Numbered from the stretch's first letter, positions 29,419 to 39,882 are shown. The stretch is DNA of 64,000 nucleotides from Dickeya poaceiphila (GCF_007858975.2 NZ_CP042220.2:2790001-2854000), one strand, 5' to 3'. A program made the numbers and translations. Notes: a model not told the origin generated them from the letters alone.

Positions 29419-30489
29419 ATGGCGTATTTTGACCCCGTTGAACATCCGCATCGTCGCTACAACCCACTGACTGGTCAGTGGATCTTGGTATCGCCGCACC
29501 GCGCCAAACGCCCATGGCAGGGACAACAGGAAAGCGTATCCTCCGATCCGCTGCCGTCGCACGACGCCACCTGCTTTCTCTGCCCCGGCAACGTACGGGT
29601 TACCGGCGATACCAACCCTGACTATCCGGGCACCTTTGTTTTCACCAATGATTTCGCCGCACTCATGGCGGACACGCCGACCGCGCCGGAAAACAGCGAC
29701 CCGCTGATGCGCTGCCAGAGCGCGCGCGGCACCAGCCGGGTCATCTGCTTTTCACCGGACCACAGCAAAACGCTGCCGGAACTGTCGCTCGCCGCACTGG
29801 AGCAGGTGGTCGCCACCTGGCAGCAACAGAGCGCCGAACTGGGGCAAACTTACCCATGGGTACAGGTGTTTGAAAACAAAGGCGCGGCAATGGGCTGCTC
29901 TAACCCACATCCGCACGGGCAGATCTGGGCCAACGACTTCCTGCCCAACGAAGCGGAACGGGAAGACCGACTGCAACGCGACTATTTCCAGCAGCACGGT
30001 TCACCGCTGCTGGTTGATTACCTGCAACGCGAATTGCAGGACGGCGCTCGCCACGTGGTGGAAACCGAGCACTGGCTGGCGGTGGTGCCCTACTGGGCGG
30101 CCTGGCCGTTTGAAACGCTGCTGCTGCCCAAAGCCCACATCCTGCGGCTGCCGGACATCACCGCGACACAGCGTCAGGATTTGGCGTTGATGCTGAAAAA
30201 ACTCACCAGCCGCTACGACAACCTGTTCCAGACCTCATTCCCCTACTCAATGGGTTGGCACGGCGCACCCTTTACCGACGGCGATCAGCAACACTGGCAG
30301 TTGCACGCGCATTTTTATCCGCCGCTGCTGCGTTCCGCCACTGTGCGCAAATTCATGGTGGGTTACGAAATGCTGGCGGAAACCCAGCGTGACTTAACCG
30401 CCGAGCAAGCCGCAGAGCGGCTGCGGGCGGTCAGCGACATTCATTACCGTGACGACAGTCACTCTCGTGATTCAGGAGTTCAGGCATGA
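29419..30489 (+). CDS. galT: Galactose-1-phosphate uridylyltransferase
   Basis: 356 residues (E. coli 348). Zinc ligands start with CFLCPGN, the catalytic motif is NPHPHGQIW with the nucleophile His, and a second histidine set is in HLHAHFYPP. Moves UMP from UDP-glucose to galactose-1-phosphate. TAAGG precedes ATG 29419. Its stop overlaps the galK start (ATGA). Confidence 0.97.
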   Translation: MAYFDPVEHPHRRYNPLTGQWILVSPHRAKRPWQGQQESVSSDPLPSHDATCFLCPGNVRVTGDTNPDYPGTFVFTNDFAALMADTPTAPENSDPLMRCQSARGTSRVICFSPDHSKTLPELSLAALEQVVATWQQQSAELGQTYPWVQVFENKGAAMGCSNPHPHGQIWANDFLPNEAEREDRLQRDYFQQHGSPLLVDYLQRELQDGARHVVETEHWLAVVPYWAAWPFETLLLPKAHILRLPDITATQRQDLALMLKKLTSRYDNLFQTSFPYSMGWHGAPFTDGDQQHWQLHAHFYPPLLRSATVRKFMVGYEMLAETQRDLTAEQAAERLRAVSDIHYRDDSHSRDSGVQA

Positions 30490-31637
30490 CCTTATCAGCA
30501 CGCACCCAGGCGATTTTCCAGCAACAGTTCGGTTATCCGGCAGCCCTCACGGTACAGGCGCCGGGCCGGGTCAACCTGATAGGGGAACATACCGACTACA
30601 ACGATGGTTTCGTTCTGCCCTGCGCCATCAACTATTCGACCACCATCAGCGCCGCACCACGCGATGACCGGCAAATTCGGGTGATTGCGGTAGATTACGA
30701 CAACCAGCAGGATCAGTTTTCGCTGGATGCACTGTTCGAACATCATCCGCAGTGGCAGTGGGCGAATTATGTCCGCGGCGTCATCAAGCATCTGAAAACC
30801 CGTAGCGATGCCTTTGGCGGCGCGGATCTGGTGATAAGCGGTGACGTGCCGCAGGGGGCCGGGCTGAGTTCGTCGGCATCGCTGGAAGTGGCGGTCGGTA
30901 AAGCCATTCAGGCGCTGTACCAGCTGCCACTGGACAATGTAGCGCTGGCGCTCAACGGCCAGGAAGCGGAAAACCAGTTCGTCGGTTGCAACTGTGGCAT
31001 CATGGATCAGATGATTTCAGCGCAAGGCCAGCGTGGCCATGCATTGCTAATCGATTGCCGGTCACTGGAGACACGCGCGGTATCGATGCCGGATAACGTG
31101 GCGGTGATGATTATCAACTCCAACGTCAAACGCGGTCTGGTAGACAGTGAGTACAACACTCGCCGCCAGCAGTGCGAAGCCGCAGCGCGTCATTTTCAGG
31201 TTAAAGCGTTGCGTGACGTCAGCGAGGCAGATTTTGCTGCCAATGCAGCCGGTATGGATGAGGTTGTGGCACGCCGTGCACGCCATATCATTACCGAAAA
31301 TGCCCGCACGCTGGCAGCAGCCGATGCGTTGACGCGCGGCGACCTGCGCCAGATGGGCGAACTGATGGCTGCATCTCATGCCTCAATGCGGGATGATTTC
31401 GAAATCACCGTGCCGCCTATCGACACACTGGTGGAGATCGTCAAAGCGGTGATCGGCGATGAAGGCGGCGTGCGGATGACCGGCGGTGGATTTGGTGGCT
31501 GTATCGTGGCGTTGATCCCACAACAGCACGTAACAGCGGTGCAAAATGCCGTAATGCAGGAGTATCCGGCGAAAACCGGATTGCAATCCACCTGTTACGT
31601 CTGCCAAGCCTCGCCAGGAGCCGGTTATGTCGAATGA
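30486..31637 (+). CDS. galK: Galactokinase
   Basis: 383 residues (E. coli 382). Signature [27 protein letters not shown] loop [15 protein letters not shown] and C-terminal [11 protein letters not shown]. Phosphorylates alpha-D-galactose. Overlaps galT by four bases and galM by eleven. Confidence 0.97.
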   Translation: MTLSARTQAIFQQQFGYPAALTVQAPGRVNLIGEHTDYNDGFVLPCAINYSTTISAAPRDDRQIRVIAVDYDNQQDQFSLDALFEHHPQWQWANYVRGVIKHLKTRSDAFGGADLVISGDVPQGAGLSSSASLEVAVGKAIQALYQLPLDNVALALNGQEAENQFVGCNCGIMDQMISAQGQRGHALLIDCRSLETRAVSMPDNVAVMIINSNVKRGLVDSEYNTRRQQCEAAARHFQVKALRDVSEADFAANAAGMDEVVARRARHIITENARTLAAADALTRGDLRQMGELMAASHASMRDDFEITVPPIDTLVEIVKAVIGDEGGVRMTGGGFGGCIVALIPQQHVTAVQNAVMQEYPAKTGLQSTCYVCQASPGAGYVE

Positions 31638-32709
31638 CCCTGTTGAACCGCGCGCGCCCCACACGGCGCTCGCCCCGGATGGTCAGCCCTTTCAGTTGAC
31701 CTTATTGCAAAATCGTCACGGCACGCGAGTGACGCTGATGGATTGGGGAGCCACCTGGCTCTCCTGCCAGTTACCGCTGTCTGGCGGCACAACGCGTGAA
31801 GTGCTGCTAGGGTGTGCGCCTGAGCAGTACCCGCATCAAACCGCCTATCTGGGCGCGTCAGTAGGGCGTTACGCCAACCGTATCGCCAACGCCACACTGC
31901 GTCAGGGCAATGCGCTAATTCGACTGAAGGCCAACCAAGGGCTGCACCAGTTACATGGCGGACCAGATGGATTCCATGCGCGGCGTTGGCAAATACTGCA
32001 ACAGAGTGATGATCAGGTCACCTACCAGTTACATTCGCCGGATGGCGATCAGGGTTTTCCCGGCACACTGATCGCACAGGTCAGTTATCAACTGACTGAT
32101 CAGAACGCATTGGACATTGAGTATCAGGCCGAGGTAGACCAACCCTGCCCGGTGTGCCTGACCAACCATGCCTATTTCAACCTTGATGGCGAACTGACCG
32201 ACGCACGGCATCATCGGCTGCAACTGCTGGCGGATTACTATCTGCCGGTAAATCAGGACGGCATCCCCGGTGATACATTGCGGGAGGTAGCGAACAGTAG
32301 TTTCGACTTCCGCCAGCCCAAGACCCTGATGCAGGATTTTTTGTCCGATGCCGACCAGCAGGCTGTGCGCGGTTATGACCACGCCTTTCTGTTGCATCGC
32401 ACCGGTGGCTCCATCGAAAGCCCAGCAGCCAACCTGTGGTCATCAGACGGCAAGGTCCACATGCAGGTCTACACCAGCGCCCCGGCGTTGCAACTCTACA
32501 GCGGTAACTTTCTGGCTGGCACGCCGTCGCGCGATGGGTCGCCTTATGCCAACCATGCCGGGCTGGCGCTGGAAAGTGAGTTTCTACCGGACAGCCCCAA
32601 CCATTCGGACTGGCCACAACCCGACTGCTGGCTGAAACCCGGTAAGCGCTACCGGTCACTTACCCGTTATGCGTTCACCGTCAGTCCCACTGACGCCCCC
32701 GCAGACTGA
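31627..32709 (+). CDS. galM: Aldose 1-epimerase (galactose mutarotase)
   Basis: 360 residues, slightly longer than E. coli (346). Catalytic His in [10 protein letters not shown] and the base Glu in [12 protein letters not shown]. Converts beta- to alpha-galactose for GalK. Last gene of galETKM, followed by a strong hairpin. Confidence 0.95.
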   Translation: MSNDPVEPRAPHTALAPDGQPFQLTLLQNRHGTRVTLMDWGATWLSCQLPLSGGTTREVLLGCAPEQYPHQTAYLGASVGRYANRIANATLRQGNALIRLKANQGLHQLHGGPDGFHARRWQILQQSDDQVTYQLHSPDGDQGFPGTLIAQVSYQLTDQNALDIEYQAEVDQPCPVCLTNHAYFNLDGELTDARHHRLQLLADYYLPVNQDGIPGDTLREVANSSFDFRQPKTLMQDFLSDADQQAVRGYDHAFLLHRTGGSIESPAANLWSSDGKVHMQVYTSAPALQLYSGNFLAGTPSRDGSPYANHAGLALESEFLPDSPNHSDWPQPDCWLKPGKRYRSLTRYAFTVSPTDAPAD

Positions 32710-32717
32710 TGCATACC

Positions 32718-32741
32718 AGAGAGCCAGTACACTGGCTCTCT
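32718..32741 (+). terminator. galETKM terminator
   Basis: AGAGAGCCAGT and ACTGGCTCTCT are inverted with a short loop, followed by TTAATT, nine bases after the galM stop. Confidence 0.75.
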
Positions 32742-32835
32742 TAATTGCCATCCCTTTTAGGAATAGGTAGCGGTCTTTCCTCCTTACCGGTAACCGTTTT
32801 TCCCCGGCAAATAACAACCGCGATAGAGGGAGGGT

Positions 32836-33039
32836 ATGTCACACGCAGGCCATGTAAATGCCGAAAAATCTTCACCAAACTCAACGCGTCAGAGCCTTTT
32901 TGAACAGCGTCAAAGACACCTGATGATTATGGGTACACTACCAGTTATGCTGTTTGGCAGCATCTGGCTGCTGTCTCTGTTTGACTATAATTTACCTGTC
33001 GTCAATGCAGTGGAAAAATATCACCGTTGGAAAAAGTAA
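32836..33039 (+). CDS. Small single-helix membrane protein, unknown
   Basis: 67 residues with a strong GAGGGAGGG ribosome site. A polar N-terminus of about 28 residues (ending QRQRHL) is followed by one hydrophobic helix, MIMGTLPVMLFGSIWLLSLF, and a short basic tail (EKYHRWKK). The basic residues before the helix favour a cytoplasmic N-terminus. No family recognised. It stands alone between galM and gpmA; the 33040-33263 stretch after it holds nothing I can name. Confidence 0.6.
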   Translation: MSHAGHVNAEKSSPNSTRQSLFEQRQRHLMIMGTLPVMLFGSIWLLSLFDYNLPVVNAVEKYHRWKK

Positions 33040-33263
33040 TGGCCAACTGCTGCCATACCTGTGGTTCATGTGAATCGGCGGCATCGTCGGCACGCCATTG
33101 CTGTCGATGAGGGTAATTTCTGCACTGTTTTTGTTTCCCCATCGCCTGTGGTGGAGAAACAGACAAGCTGAAACGATAAATCCGCTTAATTTATCGTCAT
33201 TTTGGCGGCATATAAATCAGGCGGCTGAATGACTAGCGATTGCCGATAACCGCTCTCCGGCCC

Positions 33264-33282
33264 TATAATGAGCGTAGTTATC
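33264..33282. promoter_or_regulatory. Fur-like box before gpmA
   Basis: TATAATGAGCGTAGTTATC matches the 19-bp Fur consensus GATAATGATAATCATTATC at about 14 positions. Iron control of gpmA has been reported in E. coli. It lies 33 bases before the start codon. Confidence 0.4.
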
Positions 33283-33314
33283 ATAGAAATCTTAGTATAT
33301 GAAGGAGTTAAGCT

Positions 33315-34067
33315 ATGGCTGTAACTAAGCTGGTACTGGTGCGACATGGTGAGAGCCAGTGGAACAACGAAAACCGCTTCACCGGCTGGATGGATGTTGA
33401 TCTGTCCGAAAAAGGCGTCAATGAAGCCAAACAGGCAGGTAAACTGCTGAAAGAAGAAGGTTTCAGCTTTGATTTTGCCTACACCTCTGTGCTGAAACGT
33501 GCCATTCACACCCTGTGGAACGTGCTGGACGAGTTGGATCAGGCATGGCTGCCAGTAGAAAAATGCTGGAAACTGAACGAACGTCACTACGGTGCGTTGC
33601 AGGGCCTGAACAAGGCGGAAACCGCTGAAAAATATGGTGACGAGCAGGTTAAACTGTGGCGTCGCGGTTTCGCGGTTACTCCACCGGAACTGACCCGTGA
33701 TGACGAACGTTTCCCTGGACACGATCCGCGCTACGCGTCGCTGAGCGACAAAGAGCTGCCGCTGACTGAAAGTCTGGCGCTGACCATCGAACGCGTGGTG
33801 CCTTACTGGAATGAAAACATTCTGCCACGTATCAAAAAAGGCGAGCGCGTGATCATCGCTGCACACGGCAACTCGTTGCGTGCACTGGTGAAATATCTGG
33901 ATAACATGAGTGAAGAAGAAATTCTGGAGCTGAATATCCCGACCGCAGTACCGCTGGTCTATGAATTCGACGAAAACTTCAAACCGATCAAACGCTACTA
34001 TCTGGGCAATGCCGACGAGATCGCGGCCAAAGCAGCCGCAGTAGCCAATCAGGGTAAAGCGAAGTAA
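33315..34067 (+). CDS. gpmA: 2,3-bisphosphoglycerate-dependent phosphoglycerate mutase
   Basis: 250 residues, same as E. coli GpmA. Phospho-His in [24 protein letters not shown], and the second catalytic His in [12 protein letters not shown]. Glycolysis/gluconeogenesis, cytoplasmic. GGAG precedes ATG 33315. Convergent with aroG; their shared terminator is split by an insertion element. Confidence 0.97.
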   Translation: MAVTKLVLVRHGESQWNNENRFTGWMDVDLSEKGVNEAKQAGKLLKEEGFSFDFAYTSVLKRAIHTLWNVLDELDQAWLPVEKCWKLNERHYGALQGLNKAETAEKYGDEQVKLWRRGFAVTPPELTRDDERFPGHDPRYASLSDKELPLTESLALTIERVVPYWNENILPRIKKGERVIIAAHGNSLRALVKYLDNMSEEEILELNIPTAVPLVYEFDENFKPIKRYYLGNADEIAAKAAAVANQGKAK

Positions 34068-34084
34068 TTCCTGATACGCCAAGA

Positions 34085-34107
34085 CATCATCTGTAGCACA
34101 GATGATG
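34085..34107 (+). other. Hairpin in the gpmA 3' region
   Basis: CATCATCTGT-AGC-ACAGATGATG, a perfect 10-bp stem 17 bases after the gpmA stop, without a T-run. Confidence 0.55.
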
Positions 34108-34118
34108 GGAAAGTAGTA

Positions 34119-34135
34119 AAAAACCCGGTTTAGCC
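34119..34135. terminator. Left half of the split gpmA/aroG terminator
   Basis: AAAAACCC followed by target duplication GGTTTAGCC. Joined to 36471 onward (GGGTTTTTT) and with one copy of the duplication removed, this rebuilds a perfect bidirectional terminator: AAAAACCCGG-TTTAG-CCGGGTTTTT. Confidence 0.8.
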
Positions 34136-34160
34136 CTGAGGGATCCCCATAAAATCAGCG

Positions 34161-35186
34161 CTAATAAAGCAACACCATACTTCGGTAAGTGTTGGCGAGG
34201 TGGCTAAGAACGGTGCTCAGCACCGTTCGTCTTAACATTAGCGGAGAGTGTCGCAGGACATTCTCCGCTAACGTCAGGTACGATATGACACGCCGCGATT
34301 TCAGACTGTTGGCCTGATATCTGAGATGTAATCCTTTATTTTCAGCATCATAACCCAAAAGCCAGAGTACCGCTGTTGCCAGCGTCGCAAGCAGACTCAG
34401 CACTAACAGGCGTCCTGCCGTACCACTGTGGCTGGCTCGCAGACCAAAACCAAAGCGCTCACTTTTCTCGTCACGAAAATTCTGTTCAATCTGCATTCTG
34501 CGGCTGTAAATTTTCATCACTTCACGTGGCTTAAACTCGTCTGTGCTGCTGAAAATAAGCCAGGGTTCTTTCGCTGCTGAGCGCCCGTCGCGCTCCTGCG
34601 ATTTACGTTCAATACGGCAGCGGACATGGTGATGTTTTCTGCCTTTTGCCTCTTTTTTATGCAGGTAAAAATGACCATCACAGCGGGAATACTCTGCACG
34701 GGCGAATGTCCCCGGCCCGAGATATTCCGGGGTATTACTGGCCTTCAGTTCCTGTCTTCTGAACCAACGCTCCCCCACTCTGTTTAAACGCAGCAGCGTG
34801 TTTCCCCGCACACGCCCAATAAAATCCCACCCCAGAGCTTTGATATGACGGAACCACGCATTCTGGAATCCGGCATCGGTCACAATAATGACTTTTTTAT
34901 CCGGTGTCATGGCGTTGCTCAGTGCATCCAGAAAAGCCTTTTGGACATGGGGACTCTGCTGCTTATCAGAAGGGACAATCTGGCTCATCAGAGGGATAGA
35001 GCGACCATCGCAAATCAGGCTGGCACGTAGAACATGGAATGCCTGTGAAGGATAGCCACTCCAGTCAACAGCGATGACGCACCATGAAAGCTGTTGAGTC
35101 AGTAGTGACGTAATATTTTTGAATATTAGTGGGATATCGCTGGGGAGTGTTAGAAATTCTGTGTCATTCCAGTAATATACAATCAA
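34161..35186 (-). pseudogene. Truncated IS4-family transposase
   Basis: 341 codons remain of about 400. The catalytic core survives: first Asp in AVDWSGYPS, second in IIVTDAGFQ, and the YREK box as YSRRMQIEQNFRDEK. Roughly the first 11 codons of the open frame (MIVYYWNDTEF) come from the end of the adjoining IS256-family element, so the true N-terminus with the DNA-binding part is lost. Unlikely to be active. Confidence 0.85.
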
Positions 35187-36428
35187 AAAGGAATGACATA
35201 TGTCCCAGCCCTTCGATTTCGATAAAGCGCTTAAAGCCCTCCAGTCCGGTCAGGCATTAACGGGCAAAGATGGTATCTTAACGCCTTTAATCAAACAGTT
35301 AACGGAAGCTGCCCTCTCTGCGGAACTGGACTCTCATCTGGCTCAGGACGTTGAAGCTAACCGTAAAAATGGCTCCGGCAAAAAGACCATTAAAGCCCCG
35401 ACGGGCAGCTTCGAACTGGCGACTCCGCGCGATCGTAATGGCACTTTTGAACCCCAGTTGGTGAAAAAGCATCAGACCACGTTATCCGACGAGATCGAAC
35501 ACAAGATCATTCGCCTGTTTGCACTGGGGATGAGCTATCAGGACATTAGCCGGGAGATCGAAGATTTATATGCCTTCAGCGTGTCCACTGCCACCATCAG
35601 TGCAGTAACCGATAAAGTCATCCCTGAACTAAAACAGTGGCAACAGCGCCCGCTGGAGCAGGTTTATCCCTTCGTCTGGCTGGACGCTATTCACTATAAA
35701 ATTCGGGAAGATGGCCGCTATCAGAGCAAAGCGGTTTACACCGTGCTGGCCCTGAATCTGGAAGGTAAAAAGGAAGTTCTGGGCCTGTATCTGTCAGAAA
35801 GTGAGGGGGCTAACTTCTGGCTGTCGGTATTAAGCGACCTGCAAAATCGCGGTGTTAAAGACATTCTGATTGCCTGCGTGGACGGGCTGACCGGCTTCCC
35901 AGAGGCAATAAACAGCATTTATCCGCAGACGGAAGTGCAGTTGTGCGTCATTCATCAGATACGCAATTCGATTAAATATGTGGCCTCAAAGCACCATAAA
36001 GCCTTCATGACCGACCTGAAGCCAGTCTACCGTGCAGTGTCAAAAGAAGCGGCCGAAATGGCACTGGATGAGCTGGAAGCGAAATGGGGGTTGCAGTATC
36101 CGGTGGTGCTCCAGTCGTGGCGACGCAAGTGGGACAATCTGTCAGCGTACTTCCGCTATCCGGCAAATATCCGCAAAGTCATTTACACCACAAATGCTAT
36201 CGAATCGGTGCACAGACAGTTCAGGAAGCTGACCAAAACCAAAGGTGCTTTCCCGAATGAAAACAGTCTGTTGAAGCTGCTTTATCTGGGGCTGATGAAC
36301 GCACAGGAAAAATGGACAATGCCCATCCAGAGCTGGAATTTGACATTGTCACAGTTGGCCATTTATTTTGAAGGGCGACTAAATAACGTGATGACGTTGT
36401 AGAATTTTTAACGTGACACAGAATTCTG
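35153..36428 (+). mobile_element. IS256-family element nested in the IS4 element
   Basis: Inverted ends share the core AATTCTGTGTCA (35155-35166, and inverted at 36414-36425). Exact outer bases are uncertain by a few. No 8-9 bp target duplication is seen across it, consistent with a deletion next to one end after insertion. It carries one transposase gene. Confidence 0.8.
35200..36402 (+). CDS. IS256-family transposase (Mutator type)
   Basis: 400 residues, full length. DDE residues are in VWLDAIHYKIRED, IACVDGLTGFPEAI and TTNAIESVHRQFRKLTK, with the family CVIHQIRNS block. GGAATGA before ATG 35200 is a usable ribosome site. Intact, so the element may be mobile. Confidence 0.92.
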   Translation: MSQPFDFDKALKALQSGQALTGKDGILTPLIKQLTEAALSAELDSHLAQDVEANRKNGSGKKTIKAPTGSFELATPRDRNGTFEPQLVKKHQTTLSDEIEHKIIRLFALGMSYQDISREIEDLYAFSVSTATISAVTDKVIPELKQWQQRPLEQVYPFVWLDAIHYKIREDGRYQSKAVYTVLALNLEGKKEVLGLYLSESEGANFWLSVLSDLQNRGVKDILIACVDGLTGFPEAINSIYPQTEVQLCVIHQIRNSIKYVASKHHKAFMTDLKPVYRAVSKEAAEMALDELEAKWGLQYPVVLQSWRRKWDNLSAYFRYPANIRKVIYTTNAIESVHRQFRKLTKTKGAFPNENSLLKLLYLGLMNAQEKWTMPIQSWNLTLSQLAIYFEGRLNNVMTL

Positions 36429-36461
36429 AACGCTCTCCGCCCATTACTGGGGATTCCTCAG

Positions 36462-36479
36462 GGTTTAGCCGGGTTTTTT
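36462..36479. terminator. Right half of the split gpmA/aroG terminator
   Basis: Second copy of GGTTTAGCC followed by GGGTTTTTT, 21 bases beyond the aroG stop codon. See the left half at 34119-34135. Confidence 0.8.
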
Positions 36480-36500
36480 CTTATCTGACGATAGCGGATA

Positions 36501-37553
36501 TCAGCCGCGACGCTGACGTACTGCCGCTGCCAGTTGACGCAGCAAGCTATCGGTATCATCCCAGCCAATACAGGCATCAGTAACACTCTTGCCGTATACC
36601 AGCGGTTCACCGCTTTCAAGACTCTGGTTACCTTCCACTAAATGGCTTTCCACCATAACGCCCATGATAGCTTTCTCACCACCCGCTACCTGGCGGCATA
36701 CATCTTCACAAACGTCCATCTGCTTTTTGAACTGCTTGCAGCTGTTGGCGTGGCTGAAATCGATCATCACCTGTGCTGGCAGGCCCGCGTTTTCCAGACC
36801 CACTTTCACTGCCTGCACATGCTCTTCACTGTAGTTCGGCGCTTTACCGCCACGCAAAATAATATGACAGTCGTGGTTGCCGCTGGTATTGACTATCGCC
36901 GAATGGCCCCACTTGGTCACCGACAGGAAACAATGCGGCGCACGAGCGGCATTAATAGCGTCAATCGCTACCTTGATGGTGCCGTCAGTACCATTTTTGA
37001 AACCCACCGGGCAAGACAAGCCAGATGCCAGCTCACGGTGCACCTGAGACTCAGTGGTACGGGCACCGATCGCCCCCCAGCTCATCAGGTCCGCCACGTA
37101 CTGCGGCGTGATCATATCCAAAAATTCACCCGCTGCCGGCAAACCGGTATCGTTAATATCCAGCAATAACTGGCGGGCGATGCGCAAGCCATCATTGATC
37201 TGGAAACTGTTATCCATATGAGGGTCGTTAATCAGTCCTTTCCAACCCACAGTGGTACGCGGTTTTTCAAAATAGACGCGCATCACCACTTCTAAATCAT
37301 CACGCAGTTCTTCGCGTAATTTCAGCAAACGGGCCGCATACTCTTTAGCCGCTTTCGGATCATGGATGGAGCAGGGTCCAATCACCACCAGCAGACGGTC
37401 ATCATGACCTTTGAGGATGTTGTGGATAGCGTTACGGGCATTAAATACTGTCTGTGCTGCACGCTCAGTGGCAGGGAATTTTTCCAGCAGCGCGACGGGG
37501 GGGAGCAACTCTTTAATTTCTTTAATTCTCAAATCGTCATTCTGGTAATTCAT
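36501..37553 (-). CDS. aroG: DAHP synthase, AroG (Phe-sensitive) type
   Basis: First step of aromatic amino acid synthesis: PEP plus erythrose-4-phosphate. 350 residues from ATG 37553 (MNYQNDDLRIKEIKELLPP), identical in length to E. coli AroG, whose sequence it follows very closely; the extra 8 codons upstream are not in homologs. Metal and PEP residues in VVIGPCSIHDP, KPRTTVGWKG and GFKNGTDG. The N-terminal QNDDLRIKEI region supports the Phe-inhibited isozyme rather than AroF or AroH. Confidence 0.95.
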   Translation of the reverse strand: MNYQNDDLRIKEIKELLPPVALLEKFPATERAAQTVFNARNAIHNILKGHDDRLLVVIGPCSIHDPKAAKEYAARLLKLREELRDDLEVVMRVYFEKPRTTVGWKGLINDPHMDNSFQINDGLRIARQLLLDINDTGLPAAGEFLDMITPQYVADLMSWGAIGARTTESQVHRELASGLSCPVGFKNGTDGTIKVAIDAINAARAPHCFLSVTKWGHSAIVNTSGNHDCHIILRGGKAPNYSEEHVQAVKVGLENAGLPAQVMIDFSHANSCKQFKKQMDVCEDVCRQVAGGEKAIMGVMVESHLVEGNQSLESGEPLVYGKSVTDACIGWDDTDSLLRQLAAAVRQRRG

Positions 37554-37908
37554 AATGGGTCCATGTCTCCGCAGCAACAGACTATCGTCTCCTGCCTGTT
37601 CGGAGGTGAAAACGAAAAAATAAAAGTATCGTTATTTATATTGAAGGCTGATTATTATAAGTCAAGCGGTTAAAAAATTGGCGTAATAATAGCCATGTGT
37701 GTTAACCGCTATCCGCTGCGTGCGGGAAACGATTTGGTCGTGCCGCACCCAGCTCAAGCAATGAGCACTGGTGCGCGGCAGACGATAAAACCACAGGAAT
37801 GAGAAGATTCGAGACAGGCTACCGGAAACCGTGTTACACATGGTTTACGCAACCTCAACCAGGCGAAGCCCATCGCAACCGGGGATATACACCAGCAACC
37901 GGCACAAC
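37554..37908 (-). promoter_or_regulatory. aroG upstream region
   Basis: 355 bases without a gene between aroG and pnuC. It must hold the aroG promoter. A TyrR-like sequence TGTTAC-ACATGG-TTTACG (37832-37849) resembles the TyrR box TGTAAA-n6-TTTACA but is weak and 280 bases from aroG. The first 80 bases before aroG are A+T-rich. Confidence 0.35.
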
Positions 37909-38634
37909 CTATATCATTCGGGCCAGTGGCTGCGAGCGATTATTTCGCGCACCTTTGATCCATAGCCAAGTGCCATTAAAGGCAATCAGCGTCAGCACCA
38001 TATACTGCAGCGACATGGCATAGACTCCCTGATAAGCAAAAATCACCACGCTGATAATGTCTATCACCACCCATAACAGCCAGTTTTCCACATATTTTCG
38101 GGTCATCAGCAGCATGGCCGCTACTGACAATACCGTCATCGCCGAATCCCAGAATGGAAACGCATCTGGTTGCAATGTCGGCATCGTCACATCCAAACCA
38201 ACAGCCTGCATCAACATCACAGCGGTACGGGTCAGTACGCAAAAAAATGGGTCGATATAATGTGACATCAGCACAATCGCAACCACACATCCCGCACTCC
38301 ACCATAGCGCTTGCCGTCGCGGCAACCAACGCACCTGCAGTTCCAGTGCTTTGTCATCTATGGTGCGGCTCCATGCGTACCAACCATACAAATTGGCGAC
38401 GAAAAAGAAAACCTGCAACAGCAAACTGGCGTATAACTGAATCTGAAAGAAGATCAATGCAAACAACGACACATTGACCAGACCAAACAGATAATTCTCG
38501 GTCTTTTCTAAACTAGCCAGCCAGATACATATCAGACCGGATAACGTCCCCAGCGCTTCAACCCACGACAGGTCATAACCATTGGCCCCTAATGGGATGT
38601 GAACCAGAATATTGCTGGTACTAAAAAAATCCAT
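37909..38634 (-). CDS. pnuC: Nicotinamide riboside transporter PnuC
   Basis: 241 residues, near-identical in pattern to E. coli PnuC; seven membrane helices, with the conserved FFVANLYGWYAWSR and FPFWDSAMTVLSVAA blocks. Facilitates nicotinamide riboside entry for NAD synthesis. 22 bases after nadA on the same strand, so one operon under the NadR-like box. Confidence 0.95.
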   Translation of the reverse strand: MDFFSTSNILVHIPLGANGYDLSWVEALGTLSGLICIWLASLEKTENYLFGLVNVSLFALIFFQIQLYASLLLQVFFFVANLYGWYAWSRTIDDKALELQVRWLPRRQALWWSAGCVVAIVLMSHYIDPFFCVLTRTAVMLMQAVGLDVTMPTLQPDAFPFWDSAMTVLSVAAMLLMTRKYVENWLLWVVIDIISVVIFAYQGVYAMSLQYMVLTLIAFNGTWLWIKGARNNRSQPLARMI

Positions 38635-38656
38635 CTTTACTCCTGAATGGTATTGA

Positions 38657-39709
38657 CTACAGCCTGGGTTTAACTGCGAACTCCAGCATCCGATTCAGCG
38701 GCATCAAGGCACGCTCACAAATATCGGCGTCAACCTCAATAGTGTGATGATGGGATACCTCTGGCTTCTCCAGAGCCGTGGCAATCGCCTCAAGCCCATT
38801 CATCGCCATCCACGGGCAATGAGCACAACTACGGCAAGTCGCCCCTTCACCAGCTGTCGGTGCTTCCAGCAGCACTTTTTCCGGACAGGCCTGCTGCATC
38901 TTGTAAAAAATACCTCTATCTGTCGCCACAATCAGTTCCGAATGCGGTAATTGCTTCGCGGCCTGAATCAGTTGACTGGTCGAACCTACGGCGTCTGCCA
39001 TCTCCACCACGTTGTGGGGTGATTCCGGATGAACCAATACCGCTGCCTGCGGATATAGTGCCTTCATGCGTCTTAGCGCCTGGGTTTTAAATTCGTCATG
39101 CACAACGCACGCGCCCTGCCAGCACAACATATCGGCTCCGGTTTGTTGCTGCACATAGCGCCCAAGGTGACGATCCGGCCCCCAGATAATCGATTCGCCT
39201 AAACTATCCAGATGCTCGATCAACTCCACGGCAATGCTAGAGGTAACAACCCAATCCGCCCGCGCTTTGACCGCCGCCGATGTGTTGGCATACACCACCA
39301 CGGTACGATCCGGATGGCTATCGCAGAAGTCGCTGAATGCTTCAACCGGGCACCCCAAATCCAGCGAGCATTCTGCTTCCAACGTCGGCATCAGCACCGT
39401 CTTCTCTGGATTGAGTATCTTCGCTGTTTCCCCCATAAACCGGACCCCGGCAACTAACAGCGTGCTGGCAGCATGGGTGCGACCAAAACGCGCCATTTCC
39501 AGCGAGTCAGCCACACAACCACCGGTTTCTTCGGCAAGTGACTGAATTTCCGGATCGGTATAATAGTGCGCTACCAACACCGCATTACGCACTTTCAGCA
39601 AATGTTTAATACGGTCACGAAACTGTTGCTTTTCCTCTTCAGATAACCGCCTGGGTTTTGCAGGAAAAGGATAATCGACAGTAAGTGGTTCAAAAAACAA
39701 GCCCATCAT
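38657..39709 (-). CDS. nadA: Quinolinate synthase A
   Basis: Makes quinolinate from iminoaspartate and dihydroxyacetone phosphate. About 350 residues. The three [4Fe-4S] cysteines are in [21 protein letters not shown] and [24 protein letters not shown] substrate loop appears as [21 protein letters not shown]. The start is uncertain: ATG 39709 and 39706 are next to each other, and a GTG at 39721 is possible. First gene of nadA-pnuC. Confidence 0.94.
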   Translation of the reverse strand: MMGLFFEPLTVDYPFPAKPRRLSEEEKQQFRDRIKHLLKVRNAVLVAHYYTDPEIQSLAEETGGCVADSLEMARFGRTHAASTLLVAGVRFMGETAKILNPEKTVLMPTLEAECSLDLGCPVEAFSDFCDSHPDRTVVVYANTSAAVKARADWVVTSSIAVELIEHLDSLGESIIWGPDRHLGRYVQQQTGADMLCWQGACVVHDEFKTQALRRMKALYPQAAVLVHPESPHNVVEMADAVGSTSQLIQAAKQLPHSELIVATDRGIFYKMQQACPEKVLLEAPTAGEGATCRSCAHCPWMAMNGLEAIATALEKPEVSHHHTIEVDADICERALMPLNRMLEFAVKPRL

Positions 39710-39760
39710 GGAATTCCACACAATTGCAGACGTTAAGATAATGTCACTATTGAGAATGAT

Positions 39761-39778
39761 TGTTTCATATGCTAAACA
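39761..39778 (-). promoter_or_regulatory. NadR-like box before nadA
   Basis: TGTTTCATATGCTAAACA matches the NadR palindrome TGTTTA-n6-TAAACA with one mismatch, about 52 bases upstream of nadA. NadR represses nadA-pnuC in enterobacteria. Confidence 0.75.
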
Positions 39779-39882
39779 AAATATCGTAATAACGTCATAA
39801 AGTCTGCCATTTCCTTACTAAGAAATTTCAGAAATACAAAATGTGTTTAATTTATTAAAAATACGATGTCACTGATACACAA

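Larger units (their letters stand above)
34136..36461. mobile_element. IS4-family (IS10-like) element, internally disrupted
   Basis: Ends are CTGAGGGATCCCCA (34136) and, inverted, CTGAGGAATCCCCA (ending 36461), resembling the IS10 end CTGAGAGATCCCC. Perfect 9-bp duplications GGTTTAGCC flank it (34127-34135 and 36462-36470), the size expected for IS10-like elements. Only about 1,015 bases of the transposase side and about 35 bases of the other end remain; the middle is replaced by an IS256-family element, with roughly 280 bases missing compared with a full 1.3-kb IS10. Confidence 0.88.

Noticed and set aside
33186..34082. 298-codon minus-strand frame
   Set aside because: Lies over gpmA in antisense; the protein resembles no family and gpmA is unmistakable.
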